DNA of 64,000 nucleotides, taken from contig CAUQMS010000017.1 of NCBI GenBank assembly GCA_963519305.1, forward strand, positions 1-64,000. The letters run 5' to 3'. This DNA is from Ewingella sp963519305 (GTDB taxonomy: Bacteria; Pseudomonadota; Gammaproteobacteria; Enterobacterales; Enterobacteriaceae). The position numbers and the translations under genes are program-made. How positions within the stretch are numbered: the stretch's first letter is position 1; every line of letters starts with the position of its first letter. This document shows, in pieces, positions 52,048-60,504 of this stretch. The notes beneath the pieces are model-generated. The model was not told the origin of the DNA. It did not search any database and saw nothing but the letters and a program-made list of their open reading frames with translations.

Positions 52048-52947
52048 TTACTGCGGCCACTTCATTTCACCCTTTAATACTTTGGCGCTCATCAGCAGCG
52101 ACGAATCATCTTTCAGCTGCGGATAGTGGCCTTTCATGGCGGCAATCAGTGCCGTGGAATCCTTGGCTTTTGGCAGCTCTTTTTCCAGCGTCAGCAGATA
52201 ATCTTTGGTGAATTTCACCGATTCGAGTGTATGCGGTGCGCCCGGCAGGAAATGGCCCGGCACGACAGTAGCCGGTTTCAGCGCAGTGATCTGATCCAGC
52301 GCGGCAACCCATTGCTGACGGGACTCAACGGTCTGATTGTCGGCGACCCACAGATGCATGTTATTGCCATCCACCAGTACACCACCCACGACGGCTTTTA
52401 ACGAAGGGATCCACACGAAAGTGCGGTCGGCCACCTGGCCTTTCACTTCAAACTTTTTGCCTTCCAGTTCAAAGCTGTTGCCCTTCAGTGCCTGCGGCAC
52501 GATCACGGTTTTTGGCGCATTGTCTTTCAGCTGCGGTCCCCAGAAAGCGACTTTGCCCTGTTTGGTCGCGTTGATTTCATCAATCGTCGCCTGAGTCGCG
52601 AGGATCTTCGCGTCAGGGAAAGCGGCGTGGACAACATCCAGTCCGAAGTAGAAATCCGGATCTGACTGGCTGATATAAATCGTGGTCAGGTTTTTGCCGC
52701 TGGCTTTGATCTTCTCCACCAGTTTTTCTGCATCGTTGCGCTGGAATTGCGCGTCGATCAGCACGGCGTCTTTTTCACCGGTGATGATCTCAGATGACAC
52801 CGGGAATATGCTGTTTTCGCCCGGATTGTAGACTTCCATTTTCAGGTCGGCGGCGCAGGCGGACAGGCTGGTGCCGAGCAGCAATGCGGCGGTCAGAGCG
52901 AATCTGTTTAAACAGATAGTTTTCAAACGTATGGCGTTCAGGCGCAT
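52048..52947 (-). CDS. MBL-fold protein with altered metal-binding motif
   Basis: Metallo-beta-lactamase fold protein of 299 aa with a signal ending in LSAC (Cys31), so probably a lipoprotein. GEKDAVLIDAQF and the ALDQITALKPATVVPGHFLPG region identify the fold. The usual HxHxDH loop is replaced by Y-I-S-Q-S-D-P-D-F-Y-F-G: the positions hold Gln94, Asp96, Asp98 and Phe99 instead of His, His, Asp, His. Either metal use is unusual or the protein is no longer catalytic; the change might be common in its subfamily. The start has GAGGAAG 8 bases upstream. It is divergent from a LysR gene. Confidence 0.75.
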   Translation of the reverse strand: MRLNAIRLKTICLNRFALTAALLLGTSLSACAADLKMEVYNPGENSIFPVSSEIITGEKDAVLIDAQFQRNDAEKLVEKIKASGKNLTTIYISQSDPDFYFGLDVVHAAFPDAKILATQATIDEINATKQGKVAFWGPQLKDNAPKTVIVPQALKGNSFELEGKKFEVKGQVADRTFVWIPSLKAVVGGVLVDGNNMHLWVADNQTVESRQQWVAALDQITALKPATVVPGHFLPGAPHTLESVKFTKDYLLTLEKELPKAKDSTALIAAMKGHYPQLKDDSSLLMSAKVLKGEMKWPQ

Positions 52948-53072
52948 GGGACTTCCTCAGAGAGAACAGGGGACAAAATAATAACTATCGGTAAGCACCT
53001 ACTGTACGTTGCATAAAGCGGGAGAAAAACCCGATAATGCGCAACTGTTTGTTGCACAAATCGGATGAATCC

Positions 53073-53987
53073 ATGGACAGAATTACCGCTGCTGAAGTTT
53101 TTGTCGCCATTGTTGAACGGGGAAGTATGGTCAGCGCCGCTGAGTCGCTGAATATGTCGCGCGCGATGGTGACGCGATACCTCTCTGAAATGGAAAAGTG
53201 GTCCGGTGCGCGGCTGCTGCACCGCTCGACCCGTAAACTCAGTTTAACGGATGCCGGTGAAAACGCCCTCGCACGCTGCCGGAAAATGCTGGCGGTGGCG
53301 GCAGAGATGGTCAGTGTGGGCGCCAGTCAGGATGACGCGCTGCGCGGTTTATTGCGCCTGAGCTGTTCGCAATCTTTCGGGCAGGGCGCGGTCGTGATCG
53401 CCGTTGCTGAATTTTTACGCCGCCATCCGCAGGTCAGCATTGATCTGCAACTCGAAAGCCGGGCGATCAATCTGGTAGAGGATCGCATCGATCTGGCGCT
53501 GCGCATCACCAATGATCTTGACCCTAACCTGATCGCCCGCCCGCTGGCGCAGTGTCCGTCGGTCGTATGCGCTTCTCCGGCCTATCTGGCCGCTCAGGGG
53601 ACGCCGCAAAAGCCGCAGGATCTGGCGCTGCATAACTGCCTGACCTACAGCTATTTCGGTAAAAGCCTGTGGCAGTTTGAGCGAGAAGGCGAGAAAACAG
53701 CGGTGCCGGTCAGTGGCAACCTCAGCGCCAATGAGTCGCTGGTGCTGCTGACGGGCGCGGTGGAAGGGACGGGGATCGTCATGCAACCTTATTACTCGGC
53801 CGCGCCGCTGGTCGCCAGCGGGCAATTGGTGGCGCTGTTGCCGCAGTGGCAGCCGCAAAATATGGGCATCTTTGCCATTTACGCCTCGCGCCGGCAAATG
53901 CCAGCCGCTTTGCGTGCGCTGCTGGACTTCCTGGTGGCGTGGTTCGCCGGGCATCCGCGCTGGCTATCACTGAGTGCTGAAAAATAA
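53073..53987 (+). CDS. LysR-family transcriptional regulator
   Basis: LysR-type regulator of 304 aa. The N-terminal HTH (ITAAEVFVAIVERGSMVSAAESLNMSRAMVTRYLSEMEKWSGARLLHR, residues about 5-50) is followed by the substrate-binding domain. The ATG at 53073 begins MDRITAAEVF; an upstream ATG at 53037 would add 12 residues outside the family. It is divergent from the MBL gene with a gap of 125 bases and probably controls it. Confidence 0.9.
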   Translation: MDRITAAEVFVAIVERGSMVSAAESLNMSRAMVTRYLSEMEKWSGARLLHRSTRKLSLTDAGENALARCRKMLAVAAEMVSVGASQDDALRGLLRLSCSQSFGQGAVVIAVAEFLRRHPQVSIDLQLESRAINLVEDRIDLALRITNDLDPNLIARPLAQCPSVVCASPAYLAAQGTPQKPQDLALHNCLTYSYFGKSLWQFEREGEKTAVPVSGNLSANESLVLLTGAVEGTGIVMQPYYSAAPLVASGQLVALLPQWQPQNMGIFAIYASRRQMPAALRALLDFLVAWFAGHPRWLSLSAEK

Positions 53988-54198
53988 TCCGATGACGCCG
54001 GTTGCACCATTTTTTGAAATCTTTACACACATTTTACTCATTATTTAAATATCAATAAGTTAACTGTTTCTTCATGGCATTTTGTGCCATCCCGGCAGGC
54101 CAAAACTGGTCAAAAGTGTGATCTGCGTGGTATTTCTGTCGGCTGTATGTCTGTGCAACATCGCGCTAACAATTATAAATAAACCAACGGGGACTTTT

Positions 54199-55362
54199 AT
54201 GCCTGTTTCACTACTGGCACTGGCGCTGAGTGCGTTTGCAATCGGCACCACTGAATTTGTCATCATGGGGCTGTTGCCTAATGTGGCGAATGATTTACGG
54301 GTCAGCATTCCGCTGGCGGGCTGGCTTATCAGCGGATATGCACTGGGTGTTGCCATCGGTGCACCGATCATGGCGGTACTGACGGCCAAATTACCGCGTA
54401 AGAAAACCCTGTTATTGCTGATGGTGATCTTTATCTTCGGCAACCTGATGTGTGCCTTGTCGTACAGTTACGGTTTCCTGATGTTGGCGAGGGTGATCAC
54501 CGCGCTCTGCCACGGTGCCTTCTTCGGTATTGGTGCCGTGGTTGCTGCCAATCTGGTAGCACCTAACCGCCGTGCCTCAGCCGTTGCGCTGATGTTCACC
54601 GGTCTGACACTTGCCAACGTGCTGGGTGTGCCGCTCGGCACCGCGCTCGGTCAGGCGCTCGGCTGGCGTTCGACTTTCTGGGCGGTGGCGATCATTGGCG
54701 TGGCGTCACTGTTCGCGCTGTATAAGAAATTACCGGACAAGAATGACGAAGAGCCAACGGATCTTCGCAAAGAGATGGGCGCGCTGCGCGGTCTTGGCCT
54801 GTGGCTGTCGCTGTCGATCACGGTGTTTTTCTCCGCTGCGATGTTTGCGTTGTTCACCTATATCGCGCCGATGCTGACGGAAATCACCGGTGTCTCTGAG
54901 CACGGTGTCAGCTGGACGCTGCTGCTGATTGGTCTGGGTCTGACGATCGGCAACGTGGTTGGCGGGCGTCTGGCGGACTGGCGTCTGGGTGCGACTCTGA
55001 CGCTGATTTTCCTGCTGATCGCCGTGTTCTCGGCGCTGTTCAGCTGGACCAGCGTGAACCTGCTGGCGGCTGAAGTGACGCTGTTCTTCTGGGCGATGGT
55101 CAGCTTTGCCGCCGTTCCGGCGTTACAAATCAATGTCGTGACCTACGGCAAAAATGCACCGAATCTGGTCTCGACCCTGAACATTGCGGCGTTTAACGTC
55201 GGTAACGCGTTGGGTGCGTGGGTCGGCGGGGCAGTGATTGCCCGCGGGATGGGGCTGACTGCGGTTCCACTGGCAGCATCTGGCCTGGGGCTGATTGGTT
55301 TTGTGCTGTGCATTGTGACGTTCCGCCGTGCGGCGAAAAAAGCTGAAAAAGCGATTGCCTGA
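54199..55362 (+). CDS. MFS transporter, YdhP/AraJ-like (DHA1)
   Basis: Twelve-TM major facilitator of 387 aa. The N-terminal MPVSLLALALSAFAIGTTEFVIMGLLPNVANDLRVSIPLAGWLISGYALGVAIGAPI region, and TALCHGAFFGIGAVVAANLV, are typical of the YdhP/AraJ sugar or drug efflux group. The GTG/ATG start at 54199 gives MPVS, with CGGGGAC 7 bases upstream; the ORF extension from 54082 has no homology. The exported substrate is unknown. Confidence 0.87.
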   Translation: MPVSLLALALSAFAIGTTEFVIMGLLPNVANDLRVSIPLAGWLISGYALGVAIGAPIMAVLTAKLPRKKTLLLLMVIFIFGNLMCALSYSYGFLMLARVITALCHGAFFGIGAVVAANLVAPNRRASAVALMFTGLTLANVLGVPLGTALGQALGWRSTFWAVAIIGVASLFALYKKLPDKNDEEPTDLRKEMGALRGLGLWLSLSITVFFSAAMFALFTYIAPMLTEITGVSEHGVSWTLLLIGLGLTIGNVVGGRLADWRLGATLTLIFLLIAVFSALFSWTSVNLLAAEVTLFFWAMVSFAAVPALQINVVTYGKNAPNLVSTLNIAAFNVGNALGAWVGGAVIARGMGLTAVPLAASGLGLIGFVLCIVTFRRAAKKAEKAIA

Positions 55363-55369
55363 TGAACAC

Positions 55370-55398
55370 GCCGCCCCCGGCGCAATGAAGGGGGCGGC
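55370..55398. terminator. GC hairpin between MFS gene and chaN
   Basis: GCCGCCCCC and GGGGGCGGC pair perfectly (loop 11). On the plus strand the stem is followed by AAAATATT, with no T tract on either strand, so termination would be unusual; RNA protection or bidirectional pausing is possible. Confidence 0.4.
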
Positions 55399-55404
55399 AA
55401 AATA

Positions 55405-56235
55405 TTAAGGCGTTACCCAGACGTAGTCTGCCTGCTGCTTATCCACTTCAACCCATTGTTCTGCAAGCATTAATACTGTCACAGATTCTGCCGGTTGAAC
55501 ATCCTTCATATGCACCGGCACGCCAACGTCGCGCTTCGCATGATAGCCTCCCACGATCAACAAAGCAGGCTGCGGCGCGGCCAGCAGACGCTGTGCCATC
55601 CGGCGGTCGCGCTGCTGCTGGATCGCCAGCATCGCGTTGAGCTGTGCCGGTTCGATATTTTGCTGATGCGAAGTGCGGATGGTTCCGGCAATCGCCTCTT
55701 TCACTCTGGCATCTGAACTGTTTTTACCGGCCGGGAAGAGCGGGTGCTGGTGGAACGCCATGATTTCGCTGCGGTCCAGATTGGCGGAAAGCAACGGGTA
55801 AGGCGCTTTGATCGCCGCCATCACCACGTCGCTGTACATCGGCCAGTCCCAGCCCTTCTGCCAGTTGAGCTGTTCTGCCACCTGCGCCGGTTGGGCATCC
55901 GGGTTGGTTTGCAGCCATGCTTTGACTTTATCTACCTGCGGTTGCTGGGCTGGTGTCAGCATTTCCATCAGCACGCTGCCCTGCGGACGCAGCAGTGGCA
56001 GACTTTGCACCAGCCAGTTTTCAATCTGATGATGGTACGGGTTGTCGTGCTTTTCCCCGACAATTACCCGCGGCTCATCGGCCAGATAACTGATTAACTG
56101 AGACGGCGAAAGCGTTTTTCCCGTGCGTAAATCGGTGATGGTGCCGCCCGGCGGAGTGACCGGAGCAGGCATTTTTTGTGGCGTGGTTGAGCAGGCTGTG
56201 AGTGCCAGAATAGCCAGCAGGACAAACTTGTTCAT
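55405..56235 (-). CDS. chaN: ChaN-family heme-binding lipoprotein
   Basis: DUF399/ChaN protein of 276 aa with a lipoprotein signal MNKFVLLAILALTAC (Cys15). VIVGEKHDNPYHHQIENWL and GWDWPMYSDVV near the middle, and GGYHAKRDVGVPVHM at the end, carry the conserved His of the family, which binds heme dimers in Campylobacter. A Fur box lies 45 bases upstream of the start. The ATG at 56235 is supported by a GGATCACC-like region; an upstream codon at 56247 adds 4 residues. Confidence 0.88.
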   Translation of the reverse strand: MNKFVLLAILALTACSTTPQKMPAPVTPPGGTITDLRTGKTLSPSQLISYLADEPRVIVGEKHDNPYHHQIENWLVQSLPLLRPQGSVLMEMLTPAQQPQVDKVKAWLQTNPDAQPAQVAEQLNWQKGWDWPMYSDVVMAAIKAPYPLLSANLDRSEIMAFHQHPLFPAGKNSSDARVKEAIAGTIRTSHQQNIEPAQLNAMLAIQQQRDRRMAQRLLAAPQPALLIVGGYHAKRDVGVPVHMKDVQPAESVTVLMLAEQWVEVDKQQADYVWVTP

Positions 56236-56279
56236 GGTGATCCTCATTTTCCATAGCGGGATAGTGCTCGCATGTTATG

Positions 56280-56298
56280 GATAATGATTATCATTTAC
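56280..56298. promoter_or_regulatory. Fur box upstream of chaN
   Basis: GATAATGATTATCATTTAC matches 16 of 19 positions of the Fur consensus. It lies 45 bases before the chaN ATG, indicating iron-dependent repression of chaN. It is also next to the 3' end of lysR. Confidence 0.8.
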
Positions 56299-56302
56299 AA
56301 GA

Positions 56303-57235
56303 TCACCGGCTAAGGGCTGCCTCAAGGCGTCCTGCAAAACGCTCTGCCTGCTGGTGGCAATGTTCGATGAACGCGGTCACCAGCGCCGAGGAAGGGCGAT
56401 GCAGCGGGCGGATCAGGCTGACGGTGAAAGGAACCGGCAGGCTGAATTCACGTATCACCATGCGGTCACCGCCGCGTTCCATGTAGTCCAGCGCGGTCAG
56501 CGGATTGACGACCGACACCCCTACGCCTTCACACACCATACTGCATACGGACGCGGCGCTGTGGGTTTCCATCACCAGACGGCGGTTCACCTGATGCTCG
56601 ATGAATAAGGTATCCAGCAGTTGGCGGTAGCTGTCGGTGGCGGACAGGCTGATAAAGTTGTGACCGCTAAAGTCCTGCGGCGTGAGGCACTTTTTTGCTG
56701 CCAATAGGTGCCCGGCTGGCAGTACGCACACTTCGTTGAGCGTCAGCAGCGCCTGGCGTTCGGTACCGGCAGGCGTGTGAGTGTTTTCGGTCAGCCCGAG
56801 GTCATGGCGCTGCGCCGACAGCCACTCTTCCAGCAGCGGCGATTCCTGCGGCACGATATTGAAACTGACATCGGGGTAGCGATCCAGAAAAGGCTTACAC
56901 ACCGCCGGGAGCAAAGACTGGCTGAAGACCGGCAGGCAGACGATGGAGAGCTGCGCCTGTTCAAACTGGCGGATGCCCTCCGCGGCGCTGACAATGCGGT
57001 CCAGCCCGTAGTAGGAACGCTGCACTTCCTCGAACAACCGCAGGCCCTGCACCGTCGGGAACAGACGACCGCGCAGGCGCTCAAACAGTTGTAAATTCAG
57101 CAGCTTTTCGCAGCGCGCCAGTTCGCGACTGACCGTGGGCTGAGAGGTATTGAGCAGCGCAGCGGCTTCGGTCAGGTTACCGGTAGTCATCACAGCGTGA
57201 AAAATTTCGATATGGCGCAGGGAAATGGCTGGCAT
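56303..57235 (-). CDS. lysR: Transcriptional activator LysR of lysA
   Basis: LysR-type regulator of 310 aa, the founding member. The HTH (ISLRHIEIFHAVMTTGNLTEAAALLNTSQPTVSRELARCEKLL) and the body (RRLVMETHSAASVCSMVCEGVGVSVVNPLTALDYMERGG) closely follow E. coli LysR. It activates lysA in response to diaminopimelate and lysine levels. The start ATG at 57235 gives MPAISLRHIEIFH; the ORF extension to 57274 is not part of the family. Confidence 0.94.
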   Translation of the reverse strand: MPAISLRHIEIFHAVMTTGNLTEAAALLNTSQPTVSRELARCEKLLNLQLFERLRGRLFPTVQGLRLFEEVQRSYYGLDRIVSAAEGIRQFEQAQLSIVCLPVFSQSLLPAVCKPFLDRYPDVSFNIVPQESPLLEEWLSAQRHDLGLTENTHTPAGTERQALLTLNEVCVLPAGHLLAAKKCLTPQDFSGHNFISLSATDSYRQLLDTLFIEHQVNRRLVMETHSAASVCSMVCEGVGVSVVNPLTALDYMERGGDRMVIREFSLPVPFTVSLIRPLHRPSSALVTAFIEHCHQQAERFAGRLEAALSR

Positions 57236-57374
57236 GGAGGGCTCCGCAGTGCGGTGACGGGTGGCGATTTCCATATCATAAATGAATAGACTGGTGCGAA
57301 ACAGATATTTTCCCGCAAGCCGGGGATAGGCGATACTGAAGTTAATTTCCTCTTAGCCACTCTCAGGACTCTTT

Positions 57375-58637
57375 ATGCCACGCGCCTTAAACGACATTTC
57401 TACCGCGCTGAACGCCGCCAATCTTCTGGCACTGACCCAGCAATATGGCTGCCCGGTCTGGGCCTATGACGCGCAGATTATCAGTGAGCGTATTGCCCAG
57501 CTGCGCCAGTTTGATGTGATCCGTTTTGCGCAGAAAGCCTGTTCGAATATTCACATTCTGCGCCTGATGCGTGAGCAGGGCGTGAAGGTGGATTCCGTCT
57601 CGCTTGGCGAAATTGAGCGTGCGCTGCTGGCCGGTTTTGTGCCAGGCCGTGAAGCCAGTGAGATTGTCTTCACCGCTGACGTGCTGGACCAGCCGACGCT
57701 GGAGCGCGTGACGGAGCTGGATATTCCGGTCAACGCCGGGTCAATTGATATGCTGGGGCAGATTGGTCGCCAGAAAGCCGGGCATCCGGTCTGGCTGCGG
57801 GTCAACCCAGGCTTTGGTCACGGCCACAGCCAGAAAACCAACACCGGTGGGGAAAACAGCAAACACGGTATCTGGTATGCCGATTTACCCGAAGCGCTGG
57901 CTGAGATTGCGCGTTATGACCTGAAACTGGTGGGCATTCATATGCATATCGGTTCCGGCGTGGATTACGCACACCTCGAACAGGTGTGCGACGCGATGGT
58001 GCGGCAGGTGATTGAAACCGGCCATGACATTGAGGCGATTTCTGCCGGCGGTGGCTTGTCGATCCCTTACCATTTCGGCGAAGAAGCCATCGATACCGAA
58101 CATTATTACGGATTATGGAACCGCGCCCGTGAGCAGATTGCCGCACATCTCGGCCACGCGGTGCATCTGGAAATCGAACCGGGCCGTTTCCTGGTCGCTG
58201 AATCTGGCGTGCTGGTCGCGCAGGTACGCGCGGCAAAAAACATGGGCAGCCGTCACTTTGTGTTGTGCGACGCCGGTTTTAACGACCTGATGCGTCCGGC
58301 CATGTACGGCAGCTATCACCACATTTCGCTGCTGCCAGCCGATGGTCGTGATCTCAGTGGACAACCGCTGATTGATTCAGTGATTGCCGGCCCGTTGTGT
58401 GAGTCCGGTGACGTGTTTACGCAGGAAGCGGGCGGCGGTATTGAGACGTTCCCGCTGCCGCCAGTGCAGATTGGCGACTACCTGGTGTTCCATGATACCG
58501 GCGCGTATGGCGCATCGATGTCATCGAACTACAACAGCCGTCCGCTGCTGCCAGAAGTCCTGTTTGAAAACGGCGTACCGCGCCTGATTCGCCGCCGCCA
58601 GACTATCGAAGAGTTACTGGCGCTTGAACTGATCTGA
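57375..58637 (+). CDS. lysA: Diaminopimelate decarboxylase
   Basis: PLP enzyme of 420 aa (E. coli 420) that makes L-lysine from meso-diaminopimelate. PLP-Lys lies in FAQKACSNIHILRLMREQGV, and the family patterns GIHMHIGSGVD, SAGGGLSIPYHFGEEAID and GPLCESGDVFTQE (active-site Cys) are visible. It is divergent from lysR with a 139-base gap, as in E. coli. Confidence 0.96.
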   Translation: MPRALNDISTALNAANLLALTQQYGCPVWAYDAQIISERIAQLRQFDVIRFAQKACSNIHILRLMREQGVKVDSVSLGEIERALLAGFVPGREASEIVFTADVLDQPTLERVTELDIPVNAGSIDMLGQIGRQKAGHPVWLRVNPGFGHGHSQKTNTGGENSKHGIWYADLPEALAEIARYDLKLVGIHMHIGSGVDYAHLEQVCDAMVRQVIETGHDIEAISAGGGLSIPYHFGEEAIDTEHYYGLWNRAREQIAAHLGHAVHLEIEPGRFLVAESGVLVAQVRAAKNMGSRHFVLCDAGFNDLMRPAMYGSYHHISLLPADGRDLSGQPLIDSVIAGPLCESGDVFTQEAGGGIETFPLPPVQIGDYLVFHDTGAYGASMSSNYNSRPLLPEVLFENGVPRLIRRRQTIEELLALELI

Positions 58638-58643
58638 TGCTGT

Positions 58644-58685
58644 CCGGGGCCCGCTTTCCCTTCAGCGGTTGGCGAAGGGCCCCGG
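58644..58685. terminator. GC-rich hairpin after lysA
   Basis: CCGGGGCCC and GGGCCCCGG form a perfect 9-bp stem with a 24-nt loop, reaching into the 3' end of the convergent LacI-type gene. There is no T tract. Confidence 0.4.
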
Positions 58686-59675
58686 CACTACCGATTCACG
58701 CAATTTCAATTCGCCGGTAAACGGCACAATCGGCGCCAGCGGCTTACCGTCAATCAGCCGCAGCGCCTGCGCAATAGCGGCGGCAATCATCGCGTCAATC
58801 GGCAGATAGACGGTGGATAGCGCCGGATGCAAATAGGCCGCACCCGGTTCGTCGTCAAAGCCAAACAGCGAAACATCCTGCGGCAGGCGAATTCCCGCCT
58901 GATGCAGCGCCTTCATCGCCCCTACCGCCATATCGTCATTACAGCAAAACAGCGCACTGAAACTCACGCCACTCTCCAGCAGGGTTTTACAACCCTGATA
59001 CCCGCTCGGTACGCTGCTGTCGCCGTTGGCCACGCGTAGCGGCTCGAACGGTAGCTGATGGTGCGCCAGCGCAGCTTTGTAACCCGCCAGCCTGGCCTGA
59101 GCTGTCGGTGTTCGCATCGGGCCGGTAATGCAGGCGATGTGATGATGGCCCTGTTTGATCAGAAACTCGGTCGCTTCAAAAGCCGACTGCTGCTGCTCAA
59201 AGTAGACGCAGCGTTCGGGCGCGTCGGGCAGCGCGCGGTTAACCACCATCAGCGGGGTCGACAGGGTGCCGAGCAGGTTCATCAGCTGGCTGTCGGACAT
59301 AAAGCGGGTGTAGAGAATGATGGCGTCGCAGCGCCGGTCGGCCAGCAGATGTACGGCCTGTAACTCGTCTTCGGGCGTGTCGTGGCCGTCGGTGACAATC
59401 AGGTGCTTACCGCTGCTCTCCGCCAGTTTGGCGGCCTGACGCAGTAAGCGGCCAAAGTAGGGACCGTCGAAATTGGAGATAACAAGTCCGAGGCTATGCG
59501 AGCTGTTGGTCGCCAGCGACTGCGCCAGAAAATTGGGCCGGTAGCCAAGTTCATCCATGGCGCGAAATACCGCGTCACGCGTGCTCTGCTTTACCTGCCC
59601 GGTGCCGTTGAGCACCCTTGATACCGTCGCTTTCGAGACACCCGCGCGCAGCGAAACGTCTAACATGGTTACCAT
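58662..59675 (-). CDS. LacI-family repressor, AscG-like
   Basis: LacI/GalR regulator of 337 aa. The N-terminal HTH (TMLDVSLRAGVSKATVSRVLNGTGQVKQSTRDAV, residues about 3-38) and the sugar-binding core (GLVISNFDGPYFGRLLRQAAKLAE) are most like E. coli AscG, repressor of the asc beta-glucoside operon. A beta-glucoside PTS and phospho-beta-glucosidase follow on the other side of an ERIC element, so control of that locus is likely. The position next to lysA is where E. coli has galR. Confidence 0.85.
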   Translation of the reverse strand: MVTMLDVSLRAGVSKATVSRVLNGTGQVKQSTRDAVFRAMDELGYRPNFLAQSLATNSSHSLGLVISNFDGPYFGRLLRQAAKLAESSGKHLIVTDGHDTPEDELQAVHLLADRRCDAIILYTRFMSDSQLMNLLGTLSTPLMVVNRALPDAPERCVYFEQQQSAFEATEFLIKQGHHHIACITGPMRTPTAQARLAGYKAALAHHQLPFEPLRVANGDSSVPSGYQGCKTLLESGVSFSALFCCNDDMAVGAMKALHQAGIRLPQDVSLFGFDDEPGAAYLHPALSTVYLPIDAMIAAAIAQALRLIDGKPLAPIVPFTGELKLRESVVPGPFANR

Positions 59676-59709
59676 TGGTCTCTCATCCCCGCATCCGGCT
59701 TATTTAACT

Positions 59710-59836
59710 TATACCCGTCATACTTCAAGCTGCATCTTTGTTGGCTGCGCTCATTCACCCGAATCACTTAGTTTACTAAGCTCACGGGGGTTTACTCTCC
59801 TGCCGCCTTAATGCACCTCGAATTATTTTGGGTATT
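59710..59836. repeat. ERIC element
   Basis: 127-bp enterobacterial repetitive intergenic consensus. It begins TATACCCGTCATACTTCAAG, contains the central CACTTAGTTTACTAAG inverted repeat and ends AATTATTTTGGGTATT, an inverted repeat of its start. It is full-length, between the LacI-type gene and the PTS IIA gene, and non-coding. Confidence 0.9.
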
Positions 59837-59878
59837 ACTTTATCACAGCTCTATTGCGGGGAAGGTGAGTGAAATCCG

Positions 59879-60211
59879 TCAGTTGGCCTGCTCTTTTTGC
59901 GCAAACATCTCACGGCGCAGCAGGACGATTTCCCCGGCCAGATCCCGGCACAGCATGGCGGTCATCAGATGATCCTGTGAATGGACCATGATCAGGTTGA
60001 CCGGGATCTTGCCGGTCCCTTCATCCAGACCGATCAGCTGTGTCTGCACTTTGTGCGCCTTGCGGGCCGCGTCATCCGAGGCTTTCAGCATGGCATCGGC
60101 TTCGTCCCATTGCTGCTTACGCGCGCTCTGAATCGCCATCATGGCGCTGGATCGCGCTTCGCCTGCGTTGATCAAAAGCTCCATTACCGTCTGTTCGAGA
60201 TCGAATTCCAT
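59879..60211 (-). CDS. PTS lactose/cellobiose-family IIA
   Basis: Helical-bundle IIA of 110 aa. The phosphorylation His is in NLIMVHSQDHLMTAMLCRDLA (family motif VHAQDHLM), and LIINAGEARS-like LLINAGEARSSAM at the N-terminus fits cellobiose IIA (ChbA, CelC). It donates phosphate to the IIB encoded at 63334. It is on the opposite strand from IIC and the hydrolase, an unusual split. ATG 60211 has GGAG 7 bases upstream; an earlier ATG at 60223 gives 4 more residues. Confidence 0.9.
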   Translation of the reverse strand: MEFDLEQTVMELLINAGEARSSAMMAIQSARKQQWDEADAMLKASDDAARKAHKVQTQLIGLDEGTGKIPVNLIMVHSQDHLMTAMLCRDLAGEIVLLRREMFAQKEQAN

Positions 60212-60223
60212 CGTTAACTCCAA

Positions 60224-60331
60224 TTGGTATACCAGAATGAGTGAAATTCATCATATTGGAATTCCAATATTCACATGTGAGAACGGGATCACAGAAATTA
60301 ACCGTCAGTAAGCTATTTTTTGGCATACCAA
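60224..60331. promoter_or_regulatory. three TTGG-N4-CCA operator-like palindromes
   Basis: TTGGTATACCAG at 60224-60235, TTGGAATTCCAA at 60256-60267 (core of a perfect 18-bp palindrome, 60253-60270) and TTGGCATACCAA at 60320-60331. Starts are 32 and 64 bases apart, about 3 and 6 helical turns, so they lie on one DNA face. The core agrees with operators of FadR-type GntR regulators such as UxuR and GntR-like proteins, and a GntR/FCD-type gene ends this locus. Confidence 0.6.
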
Positions 60332-60390
60332 ATTGCGATGACGTTGTACGCACTGGATAAACAGGAAGACCTCAGAACTGGAATCTGACC

Positions 60391-60458
60391 TATTTCGCGA
60401 CAGAAATTTTTTCTGGCACCCCTGCACCGGGTATTCACACTGCCTTCTGTGCGAAATA
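60391..60458 (+). promoter_or_regulatory. long-range stem in the leader of the IIC gene
   Basis: TATTTCGCGACAGAA (60391-60405) and TTCTGTGCGAAATA (60445-60458) pair with one bulged G around 39 nt, within about 114 bases before the IIC start. It could be a structured 5' UTR or two inverted protein sites. Confidence 0.45.
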
Positions 60459-60504
60459 AACACCCAATAGTTTAACGACGTATAAGAAGAGTAGAGGTGG
60501 TGTT

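Noticed and set aside
52106..52312. 68-aa ORF opposite/within the MBL-fold gene
   Set aside because: It is an alternative frame of the MBL gene with no family match.
59710..59836. ERIC element as a small RNA or gene
   Set aside because: It matches the 127-bp ERIC consensus layout, so it is treated as a repeat.
60276..60293. CRP-like TGTGA ... TCACA near the IIA/IIC promoters
   Set aside because: The half-sites are 8 bases apart rather than 6, so the spacing is wrong for CRP.
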